Below the pieces are notes generated by a model. The model searched no databases. It saw nothing but the letters and a program-made list of their open reading frames with translations, and had not been told where the DNA came from. Shown piece by piece: positions 35,996 through 49,254 of a stretch of DNA of 64,000 nucleotides. The stretch is from Capitulum mitella (taxonomy: Eukaryota; Arthropoda; Thecostraca; Pollicipedomorpha; Pollicipedidae). The stretch spans positions 20,992,583-21,056,582 of the forward strand of contig CP099843.1 in assembly GCA_030062745.1 (NCBI GenBank), given 5' to 3'. The position numbers and the translations under genes were made by a program. Within the stretch, counting starts at the first letter, position 1; each line of letters opens with the position of its first letter.

Positions 35996-36799
35996 CAGAT
36001 GACCATTGCCGATGACCCGAGCATGACGTGCATCTTCAGGAATACTAATATTGTTGTTCAGCACTTGGCGCCTAATCTGGACCCATGGGTGTAGGTAGCT
36101 AAGGTGACCAAGGGGTTCATGACCCACCCCTTGAGAATTGGAAATTTAGCATTTCTCTCCGCAGTGAGAATATGTAAAGATATCCGGATCATGGAAATAA
36201 AGTGGCTGTGCGACAAGGCAACGCCATAGCACGAATACTTTCATCTGTCGTCAGTTAAATTGTGGCGACCGTCGCATAGTTATCTGTCGGAGCGATGCAA
36301 GGTTTTAGGCTAAACTGCCTCATTTTTCCGTCAGTAGATGTACCTAGTTGCCTTCATTACTTTTTTTGTCTTCTCTGTTAATACGCTTACATGATTCGTG
36401 TTCGATTGTCTGCCAAACTTGCAAAGCTTTTCTTCACAGCCGGTGGTAGCCTTTTACTTTATTATGGTTTCACCGTTTCTTTGCTTCGGCGGATTGTTCA
36501 TCTGAATTAGGCTTCGTTATCGCTGGACCTAGATATATAGCCGGTTTAGGTAAATCCTGAGCCATTGTTGAGCCATTGAGCCATTGTTAGATCGGACATA
36601 CGCGTGACCATGCTAGTCGAGGTTATCTCTTGATCGCACCACGCAAATCCGCGTCATACCTTGTTGATGTTTTTCCGCTGCGTTTTGCTCCACATCTTGT
36701 TTTTGTCTTCTTACGGTTCCTTTCGCTCCGCCGTTAGGGAAGACGGCTAAATTCGCTTTTGTTTTTTATCTCTACACTCTTCATTCCGTTTTTGCCGTT

Positions 36800-38950
36800 T
36801 CTCCTCTCTCCCCGCGAGCGGGGAAAGAGGGAGACGTAAAAATGACCAAGATTCGGACACCGACCCTGAGCCGAACATGGCTACGCGTCGGCCGTTGTTG
36901 AAATTTCTTACAATTTCGTTGTTGACTCCACCGCCGTTGACTCGCACCCCGACACCGTACCGCTCGGGGATGCTATCGCCTAGTTTTGTTCCTTACCAGC
37001 ACAAAACACATCAGAATCTGATCGCTCAAGGACCATGAACACCACTACGCACGCCGCTGACCTTCGCATGCGATCTCATTACGCCCATGCTCGGGGACAC
37101 GGTTGCTACGCGGAACACGTCCACAGCTGACTCGCCCGTCCTCCGTCTCCGCTCCCGCCCCTGACCGTCGCGTGCACCAGACCAGCGATAGCTTGAAGCT
37201 CTCTGAGGTCAACATGGGTCCGCTTGGAGTTTTCGTCATCATTAAACCGAAACCGTCCCAAAGCGTCTTTCCGAAAAATTTACGTCTTCGGGCCCTCAGA
37301 ACAGCTGGCAGCTATCTGCGGATCCTCGGCCGTCAACCTGAAAAAAGAAGTTCCAACAAATTGCACTCTTGTAGTGAAAACGTCAAACAGAGCACAGGCA
37401 ATAGCCGTCCTGACAGCATCGAACTTCTGCGGTCAAGACGTAACCGTCAAGCTCCATACATAACAAAACACCAGTCAAGGTAATGTGTTTGTTTCCGATT
37501 TGAGGGTCATGTCGGAAACCGAAATCCAAGACGAGCTGGGAACAGTGGAAGTCGTACACGTCAGACGATTAACCGTCTTCAAAGAGGGCCAACGACGGGA
37601 CACCAACCTCTTGGTATTGGCGTTCTACAGCAAAAGAACCTGAGTTGTTGGACCAAAGGCCACAACTCTAGCTCCACTCAGTGCCAAATCTGGAAGAGGG
37701 GGTTATCTGTAAGGTCAAAACAACAACTAGAAAATCGTTTCCGGAAGCTGGCAAAACCGTGTTGGCATCCTCACTTTCAGCTGCGAACAAAACATACGCT
37801 CAGGTCAGACAGCGCAAGCAAACTTGACATGTCCGGTCAGCACACAAGTAGATACACTCTCAGTACTACCGTTCTACACACGACACTGACAAGGACCGTA
37901 TCACTATCCCTCTACACACGACACTGAGAAGGACCGCATCCACCACTGCTTCCAAGCCGGTGGAAACTTAAGTCCAGGCCGGTGGCCCCGTCACAGGGCT
38001 TCTGGGCGGCGGTCCGACGGCCGTCATCGGCCCGAGGGCGGGATCAGCCGGTCGACCTGCGACCGGTCGCCTAGCCCCGGGCGGGACCGTCCACACGGGT
38101 GGACCCAGCCGGCTCCAGCCGGGGCGGCCGCCCGGCACCGGCCCGGGTCCTGACGGCAAAGGCCGGGCAGACCCGGCGAGCGTAGGCCCCAGACCAGACC
38201 CGACCAGTGGGTGGTCGGTGCTAGGGCACGCTCACGCGGCCGACCATCAGAACCGACAGATGTTTTGTTTGACAGGTTGTTGATCTTTGACCGCTGAGGA
38301 AGAACAATGGAGGATTTTGCATATGCTCGTCGCTTGGTGATTTTAAATCCAGGTGGCAGCATATATTATCATATAAGTTCATAACCAGAAGCCGCCATCG
38401 ATCTTTCACTATGTATACCTTCCCTCGACGCATGGTTCGACCGGAATGTAGATGGCGATATCTACGACAGCGATCATTTTCCCATCATGCTTGATATCAC
38501 ATTTTCGCCAGATAGGGACACCATACCCAAAAGCATCCCCCATCTTAACAAAGCCGACTCGCAGAAATCCAAAGAGCAGTGCTTTATTCAGCATGATCTT
38601 TTTGAGCTTCCGGAGCACGGTATTACTGACATTTTTATCAGGGGTATTACTGCCATTTTGTCGCTGACACTTTGTATAACACAGCCATAGCGGCAGTTCC
38701 AATGCGCAAACCATCATCATCACTACATCGCCATTCTCGATTGCCTTGATGGAATGATGAGGTGACCCAAGCCATCGCCAGGCGAAAGAGGGCCTTTAGA
38801 AATTTCCGCCGTCATAACATCCCTGGCACCTTATTGCCCGTAACAGAGAATGAGCGCGTAGTAGCCGCATAATCAGGGCCGCCAAGCTGACTCCATGGCG
38901 GACACGTATCAGTCAGTTTACGGCATCCACCCATGGAACTAAAGCGTAGG
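36800..38950 (+). pseudogene. Decayed non-LTR retrotransposon (ORF1, endonuclease and linker remnants)
   Basis: Around 37490-37660 one frame reads FVSDLRVMSETEIQDELG and VVHVRRLTVF, the typical C-terminal part of a jockey/I-type ORF1 protein. Around 38350-38510 the phrases AIDLSLCIPSLDAWF and YDSDHFPIMLDI mark the end of an APE-type endonuclease domain. Near 38740-38810 the linker WNDEVTQAIARRKRAF appears. Stops and frameshifts break every frame, and a GC-rich block (37970-38250) lies between. The element has lost its reverse transcriptase part here. Confidence 0.75.
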
Positions 38951-39381
38951 GTCTTGTTCATGCTTTAGCAGGAAAGCGCCCATTGTTATGTTTACCTGCA
39001 CTAGATCTTGTTCTAACTATAGTGAAAACATTACTGCCACATCTCTGTATGTCGAGAACACAAGTGGAATGCGAATGGTATATGTCGTGGTTATCACCGA
39101 GGAGTCATGTCGGCGTATTTCGGGTAATCAGAGTTCGCATTAGAGAACTCTGTCGGCATAAAAGTGGCATTTTAGCTCAGCATACCCTTTCTTTCCTGTA
39201 AAATGAGAATGATGGGATTACTGAAATAGATCATTCTGTAGATGATTTCCAAGGGGAGTCATTTTAGCTTTGAGCGTACTGACACTCAGCTTCTCACAAA
39301 CACATTGGCCGAGAGCTTAGCTCATTGCTGTTCATCGGATAAGTTACGTCACGGGATTGGTCGGCCGTGCAAGAGATTTTT

Positions 39382-40140
39382 TCAGTAAACTAAGTACCGG
39401 CAGAACCGGTCGATCCAGGGAGACCGGCCGGCCAACGGACGGCCGCGGCGCGAGCAGCAGCCGCCGCGCGAGCCGCCGGTCGGCCAGGCAGTCGGCCGGC
39501 CCGCACCGCAGGCCGGACCCCCGCCGGCTTGGCCGACCACCGCCCGCCGGGCAGGACGCGTCCGCCGTCTGCCGAACCTGCTCCCTACTGTCGAACGAGG
39601 AGGAAGAGCATTCATGATTCCCCTGTCGGCAGCTGACGGTGATTCAGAGACAAAGGGTTGTTGAGGCGCGGCTGCTCTGCTGAACTCTGTTACCACAAAA
39701 TCCAGATCATATTTTAACATGTCAGCTGGGGAGGCCAATGCCTCCCAGTTGCCTAGAACTCCTCCCCAGTAGGTGGATTTGGCCTCTCCCCGTGGAAACG
39801 ATGCTGAGATGAATGGATAACTGCAGAAATTGGGTAGTCTACCGAATAGTATGGACGAATCGAGTGGATAAGTTGGTAGCCAGGCCGTCAGCTGTATCCC
39901 CTGTTCCTGAAGCTTTAGTTTAAGGTTGTTGTTCGTCGTACGCCCGCTTGTCGCCGGTGGCGGCCGTTCGAGGCTCGGAAGAGTATTGGAGCCGATTAGG
40001 TACCCTGGCAGGAATCGTAAACATGAAAAGGCGTCAGTCAAAGCTGAACGCCCTTTGCACTGGCCGGAATCGTGAAGATGAAGAGGCGTCAAACAAAGCT
40101 GGATGTATTTTCCTTTGGACAGGCATAGGGCCTCGTGCAA
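39382..40140 (-). other. Unrecognised 252-codon open frame
   Basis: The longest open frame in the repeat-rich half. The first ~170 codons are of ordinary composition (LQEQGIQLTAWLPTYPLDSS) and the last ~70 are Arg/Gly/Pro-rich because of a GC-rich block at 39395-39600. I see no known domain. The plus strand holds a ~55-base tandem duplication at 40013-40105 (GGAATCGTAAACATGAAAAG and GGAATCGTGAAGATGAAGAG). It may be chance or a transposon fragment. Confidence 0.25.
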
Positions 40141-40149
40141 GGAATTTTG

Positions 40150-41239
40150 ACTGGGAGGTGGGGGGCTAGTCTTCCAACTTGGTATTTCAACAGCACCTAC
40201 CTACTACAGTGCTGCAGAAATTAAATCAAAAAATACTGTTAATACCGTTAATATTAATACTGTTAATATATTCATGCAGCCCATATGAACAATTTTTTTA
40301 TTTGCTTAGAGCGGTTCGTTACGCAAAACCGGCCTTTTTCAAACCATGCATCTTCCCTTGCAAACGATCATTTTTCTCCATTGTTTACCTTCTCATGAGC
40401 CATAGCCTCGCTGAAACCACACCAACCCTATGTTTTACTTTTCAAAATTGACCTTGCATTTTGCCCCGGATAGCCCCATAGCCCCAATGACCTTAGGATA
40501 TGGTTTTTGAGTCACATATATGCCAATAATATAAAAATAATCTGGTAGAAGAGGAGCCAAGTCCGTTGGAGCACATCGTTAACACGCGCAGTGGAAGTGG
40601 GTTTCGCGCTAACGCTCACCGGAAGGGAGGTACAAAAGTGCCCCCTCCGATCTCGGAAACGGAAAGAATTGCAGACATGAAGTTTTATGGACAGGGTGGG
40701 GCTATAACGTTTTACAATGCGCATGCAATTTTCATTACCGTAGGTTAATATCTTCAAGGTCAAAGGGGCTCGAAAATGTCAACCTTGGACACATTTTAGG
40801 CCGGTACAGAACATTCCGTACGACTTTTCGAACGAAACGGTAAAATAGTGTTTGTCTGAGCGTTAAAACGTGGAATACGACAATTTCCACTCATTTGGCG
40901 TCTTGACTGCGAATTTCGTGTCGAGGTCATGTCAGGCCATTGACCTATAGCTTTACTTTTTAATGTTTTGCAGATCAGATTTCGAGTGACAGAGATGACT
41001 TGAGTGTAAATAAGGGCGCTTTACGCATCTTTTGCTGTATTTTCCGTGAAGGTGACCAACATTGGTACATTTGATCACTTCTAACGTCCACTAACTCCGC
41101 AAGGTCAAAAGAAGTGAAGCAAGGTCATTGACCTTGGATGGAAATTTTTATCCAAAGTAAGTTTTATGTGAACTGTCTGCGCTAAAGTTGTTTCGTTATA
41201 ATGAATCCAATTACACGGTTTGAGTGCTGTAAAACTGTA

Positions 41240-41240
<1 letters not shown>
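40150..41240. other. Non-coding interval
   Basis: AT-rich, with scattered AGGTCA words near 40750-41130. No gene. Confidence 0.5.

Positions 41241-41243
<3 letters not shown>

Positions 41244-41279
<36 letters not shown>
41244..41279. repeat. (TA)n microsatellite
   Basis: About 17 TA units, 60 bases before the tandem array that follows. Confidence 0.95.
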
Positions 41280-41281
<2 letters not shown>

Positions 41282-41340
41282 GTATATATACTTCTGTATG
41301 CACGTATACGCATACATGTATATACATATGAGTATCAGTG

Positions 41341-41785
41341 TGCCAAACGTGTTTTTAGTAAGGTCTTATAATGCATACTTCATACAAATCGACATATTTG
41401 GAAGTAAATCTGGACCAGGTCACAGAATAGTTACCCTTGACCTTTGATGACCATAACCTGCACTGACCCTGGTATATATAAGCGTATCTATGTGCGCACA
41501 CGCGTTTTTTATTAAGGTCTTTCAATACATATTTCATACAAATCGACATGTCGCCAAGCAAATCTGGACCAGCTTATAAGATATTTGATCGTGACCTTTG
41601 GTAAACTTGATCCTAACTGACCCTGGTATACGTAAGCGTATCGGTGCGCCAACACGAGTTTTTTATTAGGGTCTTTGAATGCATGTTTCATACAAACCGG
41701 CATTCTACAAAGCAAATTTGGATCAAGTCACAAGCTGGTTGACCTTGACCTTTGATGACCTTGATCTCCATTGACCCTGGCTTTG
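41341..41785. repeat. Tandem array of three ~152-bp units
   Basis: Units start near 41341, 41493 and 41645. Each has TTTTTTATTA-GGTCTTT, TTCATACAAA-CGACAT, AAATCTGGACCA-GT and TGACCTTTGATGACC, and the first two end in CTGACCCTGGTAT, followed by TAAGCGTATC. The third unit ends at CTGG. Confidence 0.9.
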
Positions 41786-41789
41786 GTCT

Positions 41790-44100
41790 TGGTACATCCA
41801 TCACGTATGCCCGAATGACGTCGCCTGACTGTGCTCAAACGGTAATCTTGGGTCGAACGCTAGTCTTTTTTGTCAAATGAGAACAAAGTTCGCATTTGTC
41901 AGCGACAAACGCTATTTTCGTTATGTTTGGTTGACTTCAAATGCTTTAAACTTCAAAAAAATTTCCCGCCGATGTTTGATTTTTATGCGTCAATCGACGA
42001 CGTATTCAATTGCCATCAATGCCACAAAGTAGCAGTAACCAGCTCAAATCCGTTGTTCGGAAGACAAACGTGGACTAGATAACAATTGGCTGCCATATAA
42101 TGCATATGATAATGGTATGCGACATAAAAGGGAGGAATGTCGCACAACAACATCATTTAACATGATGTAACTCTTCACAGAACCAGCCCCAGTAACCAGT
42201 GGCATAACTATATACATAAAGCCCATCAGAGAAAATGCCAAATTGGTGTTTGGACTTAAACAAATTTACTGCTGGTACCATGGCTGAAGATCTTAGGGGG
42301 TTTGGGGGTCCGGACCTCCTCCAGTATTCAGGGATTTTAAGATTAGGTCTATGGCATTGACTGGAAAGAAACGGTCTGAAATCCTATGTGGACCCCCCCA
42401 AGAATTTTCGAAAAACTCCCGCCATGGCTGATACTTTTGACCGATAGTGAGGTTTATGTATAAAAGATGTGGTGAAAGCTTGAGTTTCAGCAGCAGTGTT
42501 AAGCTTTTCTGGACGTCTCGAGTACCGATGCATTTCTTCGTGCGCTTGAAGCATTTTCTGATTTATCTATACATCTGCAGACTGATGTGCACCATAACGA
42601 TGCTAATCAGTCGAGGACTAAAATTCGCATTTTAAGTGAAATATTCCATCATGAATACATGTTTTGGGCTGAACTTACCGAGCTGTAGCTTGCAGTCTTA
42701 GACGTCAACTTTCATACACATTGTCTCAGAACTTTACACTTGCGGAGTTTCAAAGAGTTTTCCAGCACATTTTCCATTTGTCCTATTAAGCTGTGTCCTG
42801 TGTCAGCTGAAGTGTACTTTTTTGAGCGAGCTCAGGCCAATGAACGTTACCAAAAGGCTTGTATTTTGCCTCATTTTAGAAATTTTTGATTATAGGTTTA
42901 GGTGCCTCTATCTATTTATCAGAAAAAGATGCCCAGAACATTATCAGCAACACGTTTTGTGTTTGTGAGCGTGCAAAGTAGCACAGACTTCCTGGCTTCT
43001 AATCTCTCTTTTCCAGTGCACATGCATTGGTCCGCCATGGTCCCAGCTCCATATCTATTCCTTGTTCATTCATGTCCGGTGAGGCCAGTAGATGAAGTGG
43101 TCATGTCAAATGAGTCACGTCTTTGGTCGTAATCTGCGTACGTTGTATTTCTTGGCGTTAAAATGAATTCCATCGGATCGGATGATGATCTGAATAGAAT
43201 ACTGAATCGAATACTGAAGGAAATGAGATCCATCGGATCCATCGGATCCAGCAAGACGGTTCGATTAGTGTACATCACAGCTTTGGCACATATCGCTGTA
43301 GCAAAACACTTTTTGATGCTTTATGATGGGGCAGCCTACCGAAAACCTGATATCGCCTCTGCAAATACGACCCGGTCCGGGAGGGAAGGAGTCAGCTGTT
43401 TACCCCTCGACCGGATAGGGTCTTCTGCATGACGCGGATGTATAGTGGAGGGGTTGGTACGACCCCCGGGAAATTTCCACACCATGCGTCTTAGAGCGTC
43501 GCGGAAAAACCAGCGTGTTGCACGTGACGAGATCTTGTGACTGGTATCTCTTTTTTAGGTCCCAGGTCAACAAATGACCTTCAGAGTCGGGTCAAATGCC
43601 TAAAATTGACAGAAAGCGGTACTTTTTCGAGTTTAAGCGGAAATGAACGCCAAAGATTAAATGATGATGAAACGAAACGGATGTCATATTGTTCCTCAAT
43701 CAATTATGAGTTTATCTGTACATCGCATGATTGTAATTTACAAATGGAGTCTGGTCCAGGCCATGCTAGGTTAATCCTTATCAAACAGGGTCGTCGGCTT
43801 AAAGGCATTCTCGGAGTTGCAGAGGCATTTTTGTAGATAGTAATAGATGCAGAAGTCAAATGTAGCATCTCGGTTAACAAGCACTATTGTCGAGTAACAA
43901 ATAAAGGCCACCTTAGGTCACCCAAGGTCATGTTAGATTATCCAAGGTAACCTGAAACCAATGACCAGAATGACCTTGGATTAGTCAAAAATCGTAATCG
44001 AGATGCCTTAATGGCTTTTGTTGCATTGATATCCAACACAAAATCTAATTTTGGGCATGCTGTGGTTTTGTGGACTCATCACTCCGCTGTGGACTCACCG
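41790..44100. other. Non-coding interval
   Basis: No gene recognised. At 43160-43260 GATCC/GAATA words recur (ATCGGATCCATCGGATCC). Confidence 0.5.
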
Positions 44101-44108
44101 CTCCGCCC

Positions 44109-44280
44109 CCCCCCCTGGCGCAGCCAAAGAGGGGACCCAGGGAGCCCGGGCCCCTCCTTAGGCCCGCATTTTTTTGTAAAAACCATTGCACATCGTCTTC
44201 GCAGAAGGCGGGTTTCGTATGATTTAGGTTCACACTGGGCTCCGGGCCCCCTCCTTAAGAAAATTCTGACTGCGCCCCTG
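44109..44280. mobile_element. Short hAT-like element, family 2, second copy
   Basis: It begins in a C-run then TGGCGCAGCC and ends TGACTGCGCCCCTG. Flanking CTCCGCCC (44101-44108) and TTCCGCCC (44281-44288) may be the 8-bp target duplication, although the C-run makes the left border uncertain. The interior is collinear with 35824-35995. Confidence 0.65.
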
Positions 44281-44289
44281 TTCCGCCCG

Positions 44290-46480
44290 TCGGAGCAATT
44301 CAGGCGTTCGTTGCATTGCTTCCTCTTTTGATGGAATAAAATATAAACTGCACCAAATTTATATCATTCAATTCCTTACACCTCAAGCAATCCTAATACA
44401 CAGCTTGTTTTGCGATACCCATCTGTTATCGCATTCCCAAAGATAAAAAGTGACGTGTTTCCCGCCGTAGCTCATGATCTGTGTTCACCCTCAATAATCC
44501 CGGCAGTGAGCATAAGCGTATTAAATCTATGTGTAGTCTAATAGACATACAATTTGGAGTCGAATGTTGTATATTTTGCTGTATTTGTGCACTCCGACCG
44601 TCTTACAGTGAGGCAAAACTGGCGCCGTTGTAAACCGGCCGTGTCGGCGTGCGGAAACCCTGACATGGTTCCCGTTATGACGTCATAGCTCGTTTCCATG
44701 GCCCTGTTCAAGGGCGCCTCCATCATGCTCCCTCTGCTTCCTGGACCCTGCCCAAACTAATCAGAAGCGACTTGGGGATGGGGAGGGGAGACCATGACGT
44801 CACCTGTTTGCCCCCGCTGCTCCCTGTGATGAACAGGAGCCGATGGAGCAACTGTCGTGGCGACGCCCATTGGTTGCGCCGCGGCGAAAACAACGATGTT
44901 GCAGTGCGGTACAAGTATTTCTGTTCATCCAAAACCTGATGTCTACGCAGCAAAAACTGTCATTCAGCGATATGTTCTACTATAACGTGATGTGGATTAA
45001 AGACAGCGAAATATTTCCACATGGCTCAAAACCTAGCCGGGTTCGCAGCAAATGAAGCAGTTTTGTTCAACGGCGTCCATAACTGCCCCTCTCCGCCATG
45101 GCTCGGAAGCAGTGGGCAGTAGGAGCAGGGTGCTGAACACGGCCCATGGCAACGTAGAAGAAAAACGTTTTCACCATAAGATGCGGAAAGGATGCCCCAG
45201 AAGGTACACCAAGTTTCAGATGGATCAAACAAACCGTTCGGAAGTTGCCCTCGGAAAACATCAGGGGGTTGCATCAACCCCCCTTATGGGTGAGGGTTGG
45301 TCTGGGTGCACACAGCACTAATACTCCGACGTAACAAAACTGGGGCCGAAGGGGTGTAACGTAACGACCAGGCAGGCATAGGTGTAGAAAAAAGCTGGAC
45401 CAAAAGATCGTAATTCACAATTTCTATATTTATGTTTTAACTTAACTGCTTAAAAAAAAAAAAATGCCTGGGCGTAACTGGCATTTATCAGGGCCCTTCG
45501 TCGCCACTTGTTTGCGTTTCTTACGCCTCTACAGGCCGATGACTGAGAAAGGAAGGAAGTCGCTATCTAAACCAATGATGAGGAAACACGGCCTACGATA
45601 CTGGCTTCAGGAAAGAGTAATGTTTTGTGGAGGCTTCACTTTACAACTCAGACACCGTCGAAACAGAGCGTTCTGCACGAGGCTCGTTCAGTGAGCGTTT
45701 GATTGCAATCGTACTCGAAACTGGACCAACTTCGTTTCCTTTTAAAGAATGACAGTATAAAGGAACAACGAAGATAAAGGAAAGGACACGATCCAGGCCC
45801 AACGGCATAGTCAAGAGTCAGTCCAATTAACAAACATCAGCTTGCAAAACTATATCAGATAAATGTATCTAACCTTGGCAGCTCTGAGCAACATGTCGCG
45901 AGAAAAATATTGTTTGTGTAGGAGTTCCTACAACTTAAGGGAATACTGAAATAAAACATTCTCAGGTTCGTTCAATCAGTGGTAGATTGTAACCATATTC
46001 AAAACATGTCCATTTACACTTTTTCATGAAAAAATGTCGAAGGATGTTTTGTAAAGTACGCCTTGGGCGCCTTCTTACCCCACCAGCGATTCGGTGGTGG
46101 GTCGGACCACCAATAAGAACTTAGCCGTGCAACTATTGCCCCGCCTGCCAGACGGTCATTGCAACCCGGTTTAGATATGGATATGCGTTCACCGTAGAGC
46201 AATCCCGTCACCCTGTACGAAGGAGGGGAAGATCATTTACTCTCACAGCCATTTATCAAAATCACCACATTATGTTACTTATCATACAATTCATGCAACG
46301 CAATTAACGGCCCTGGTATGAATGCGCGTTAACGTGAAGTACATAATATCGGAAACAAAGGTTCATACACGCAAGTGGACACTCGTACGAACACAGGAGA
46401 AATGCACCTCGTAATCGGCCGAACGTTGTTTAGCCCTGCCTGGGAGAAGCCACGGTACGGAGTGACCCAATATCTGGGCT
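44290..46480. other. Non-coding interval
   Basis: No gene recognised. Short GC-rich bits (44860-44900, 45060-45130) have no matching domain. Confidence 0.5.
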
Positions 46481-46489
46481 GGAGCCATC

Positions 46490-47110
46490 GACATGCGTTC
46501 ATTTGAGCGCACGCATGCGCGGCAGCCGGCCGCGAAGTCGCGTCCCCTGTTCATAGCGGTCTCGGCGACCGCGCCTCTCGTTCACGCGCTCGCTGCCGGT
46601 CGCCGGTCCCGCGCCCCTCTGCCACACGACGCAGATCATTATACTCCGCACCGTGGCCATCTATATTCTACCGTTTTTATGTTGAGCTCGACAACTGCTG
46701 GCCCATGACAAGTAAATGCGGCTTACGAAACTAGATTCCTAGAACAAACATGGTCTTCTGAGTCTAGTCAGAAGTCTTCCGAAAGCCTACCCCGTTCGCA
46801 GTGTAAATCTCAGCGGCAGGGTGTCGTTACATAATGCCACCGACGAGCTCTCCCGGCTGGGACGGCCGCCGCCTGCCGCGGGCGAGCCGCTGACCCGTGA
46901 CCTCTGACCCCGCCTGGGGCGGCGGCGCCAGAGCGGGCAGCTAAGAGCCGGATGGTTCGGGCGGAAACGGCCGCCTGGTCCCGTGACCGGCCGTTCCCGC
47001 CTCCCATCTCGACTCTTAATTGTCGGCGGAGGGGACGAAGGTCGGCGCTGCCGGGACGAGAAATGGCAGCGCTGTGTTATTCGCGGCTCGCACGTGATGA
47101 CGGGTACACG
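46490..47110. promoter_or_regulatory. CpG-rich islands without a recognised gene
   Basis: Two GC- and CpG-rich blocks (46500-46640 and 46840-47060) stand out from the AT-rich surroundings. In this window such composition otherwise marks exons or gene 5' ends. Open frames in both directions are short and match nothing I know. They could be a first exon or promoter of a gene not seen. Confidence 0.3.
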
Positions 47111-47179
47111 ACGCGCTCCTGTGATCCTGTAATTTATGGACTGCCACAGGATGATCGAGCGCTTGCGTAAACGCGCAGC

Positions 47180-48190
47180 GCATCGTACGCTAAATGCGTC
47201 ACGTCGTTTTTATCTTGACTTCTTATGCGTTTTATATCCTGACTCAGAAACCAGGGGAATCGGAAGAATGCCATAGATTGCATGCCATTAAGGCAGGGCT
47301 GTAGGAACGCAACAAAAAGTGTTGGGGGGAGGGGGGCATTCGTCCAGGAAGGACGAATGGGGCGTCGACCTCCAATGGGATCGCCGATCTCAAGCAAGAA
47401 AGCCATCTAGAGTGAAAATAGTAGCTGATTTACATATTTACGTATTTAAAGGCACATCTGTCAATGCATTTCTATCTTAAATAAACGTACTCGGACATGA
47501 GCGGTGCCAAGGAGCCAGGTGAGATGAGGCATCTTTTTGCTTGTCCCGCTGTGGCAGTGATACTCGATGTCAAACATTTCACGTCATTTTCACTTCTCCT
47601 CAGTTTGCTGATGCTAGACTGAAACAGCCCTGTCGCATCTGACTTTTCCCCATAAGGCCTGCGTAATCTGATCATCAGTTGGTAAAACGGTTATCCAGGG
47701 AAGAACATATTTAGATGCGTCAGTACCCTTAAAATAGTGACGATGAGGACAGCCATCATAGAGCTTTTTTAGTTTCAGTTGTGAGCTATAAGGACCACCA
47801 ATACCCCGCATCTCTGAGTAAAAAAAAAAACAAATGTATGCTAGCATATCTAAGGGCTAGTCCCACGAAATGCACAGAAAATGCAAAGTGGAAATAAACA
47901 TGCACACAATCAGCATCAGTTTAATGGCGTGTTTTAGTATTGGTTACGGTTAGTATTGAGAAGTATTGGACCAACCCACTTCAGCACTCCAACTGACTCC
48001 CACACGCACGCCGTGCCGCCATCTCCACAAACCCAGGGTTGGTACCAGAGGAACTGAGCAATGGTGGAACGAAACTAATACATTATTTCCCGAAGTGAAT
48101 GTGAAGTTGCCGTCGTCGACGCCCTAACTGGTCGCCGACTGATCCTACACCGGTCCACCTCTGTTAACGGTTTGCAGGCTGCAAGTTGCG
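47180..48190. other. Non-coding interval
   Basis: Nothing recognised apart from short A-runs. Confidence 0.5.
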
Positions 48191-48654
48191 TGATAGCCGG
48201 ATATAGACAGGGGCGTCTGATTTACAGGGGCGCCGGGTCTGTGAGGGGCTCATAATCTGCTCAGCACAGGAGAGGGTCGTCTGGCCTGTAGCGGGAGCCT
48301 GCTCGTAAGACGCGGCTGAGGTGTAAGGTGCGCCAAGACTTTTAAGCGCGCTTCAACTGCACGCTCTGCGGCTGGGATGGAGACAGCTGGCCTGTGTGGG
48401 AAGCCAAGTACATTAGGGGTTTGTGGTCCAGACGCGGCACCTCCCCTGTACGACGTGTCGAGTCGGTTAGGGCACCAATGGAGAAGGGTTATAGTTTAGG
48501 GCGTTCCGACTACATGATCACAACGGCGCCTAAAGCGGCGTGTGACCTGTAAGGTGGACGCCTTTTAAGACATGCTTGGTGGGTAAGGGGCGCCCTAGTC
48601 CTTGAAGAGCGACTGATCCAGGGTGGGGACGCCTGACTCTCGTGGGGCGCTGAG

Positions 48655-49250
48655 TGACATTCGACACATTCGATGCATTCATCGTGCATTGTTTGCAGCC
48701 GACTTGAGACATCGGCATATTCGATACATCCAGCATTTATAATCTGCAGATGATTCGACATGATCGACATGAATGTTTTGAATTGGTTGCAAACTATACA
48801 TGGTGAATGTATCGAATGTGTTGAATATTTGAAATCGGCTGAAAACTATAATCGGAGTTTTGGGGTATTTGGTACTCGGAGGACATGTCAAATATGGCGA
48901 ATGTCTCAAACCAGTTGTAAGTCACACACGCTGAATAAATCGAATGTGTCGAATGTCTCGAATGGGGTGCAGATTATACAAGGAGAATGCATGGTGTGTA
49001 TCCAATGTCCTGAATTGCTGCGAACTATTCATGGAATATGTCGAATATCACGAATGTCTCAAATCGGTTGAAAACTTCACACTTTGAGCATATCACATGT
49101 ATTGAATGTCTCGAACCGGTTGTAAACTTATACCGTGAATATATCTAATGTGTTGAACGGCTCGAATCGGCTGCCAACTTTCACGCCAACATTCACGAAC
49201 GCATCGAATGTGTTGATGGTCTCGAATCGGCTGGAAACTATACACGATGA
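48655..49250. repeat. GAATCGGCTG satellite with an inverted junction
   Basis: Degenerate units of about 60-65 bases (TCGAATGTGT-GAATGTCTCGAATCGGCTG-AAACTATACA) run on the plus strand from 48770 to 49250. From 48655 to 48750 the same unit is in reverse orientation. The junction ATTCGACATGATCGACATGAAT at 48754-48775 is nearly palindromic. Both arms encode the same chance peptide on opposite strands. Confidence 0.8.
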
Positions 49251-49254
49251 GTCA

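Noticed and set aside
41341..41785. CRISPR-like array
   Set aside because: Direct tandem units without unique spacers, in a eukaryotic genome.
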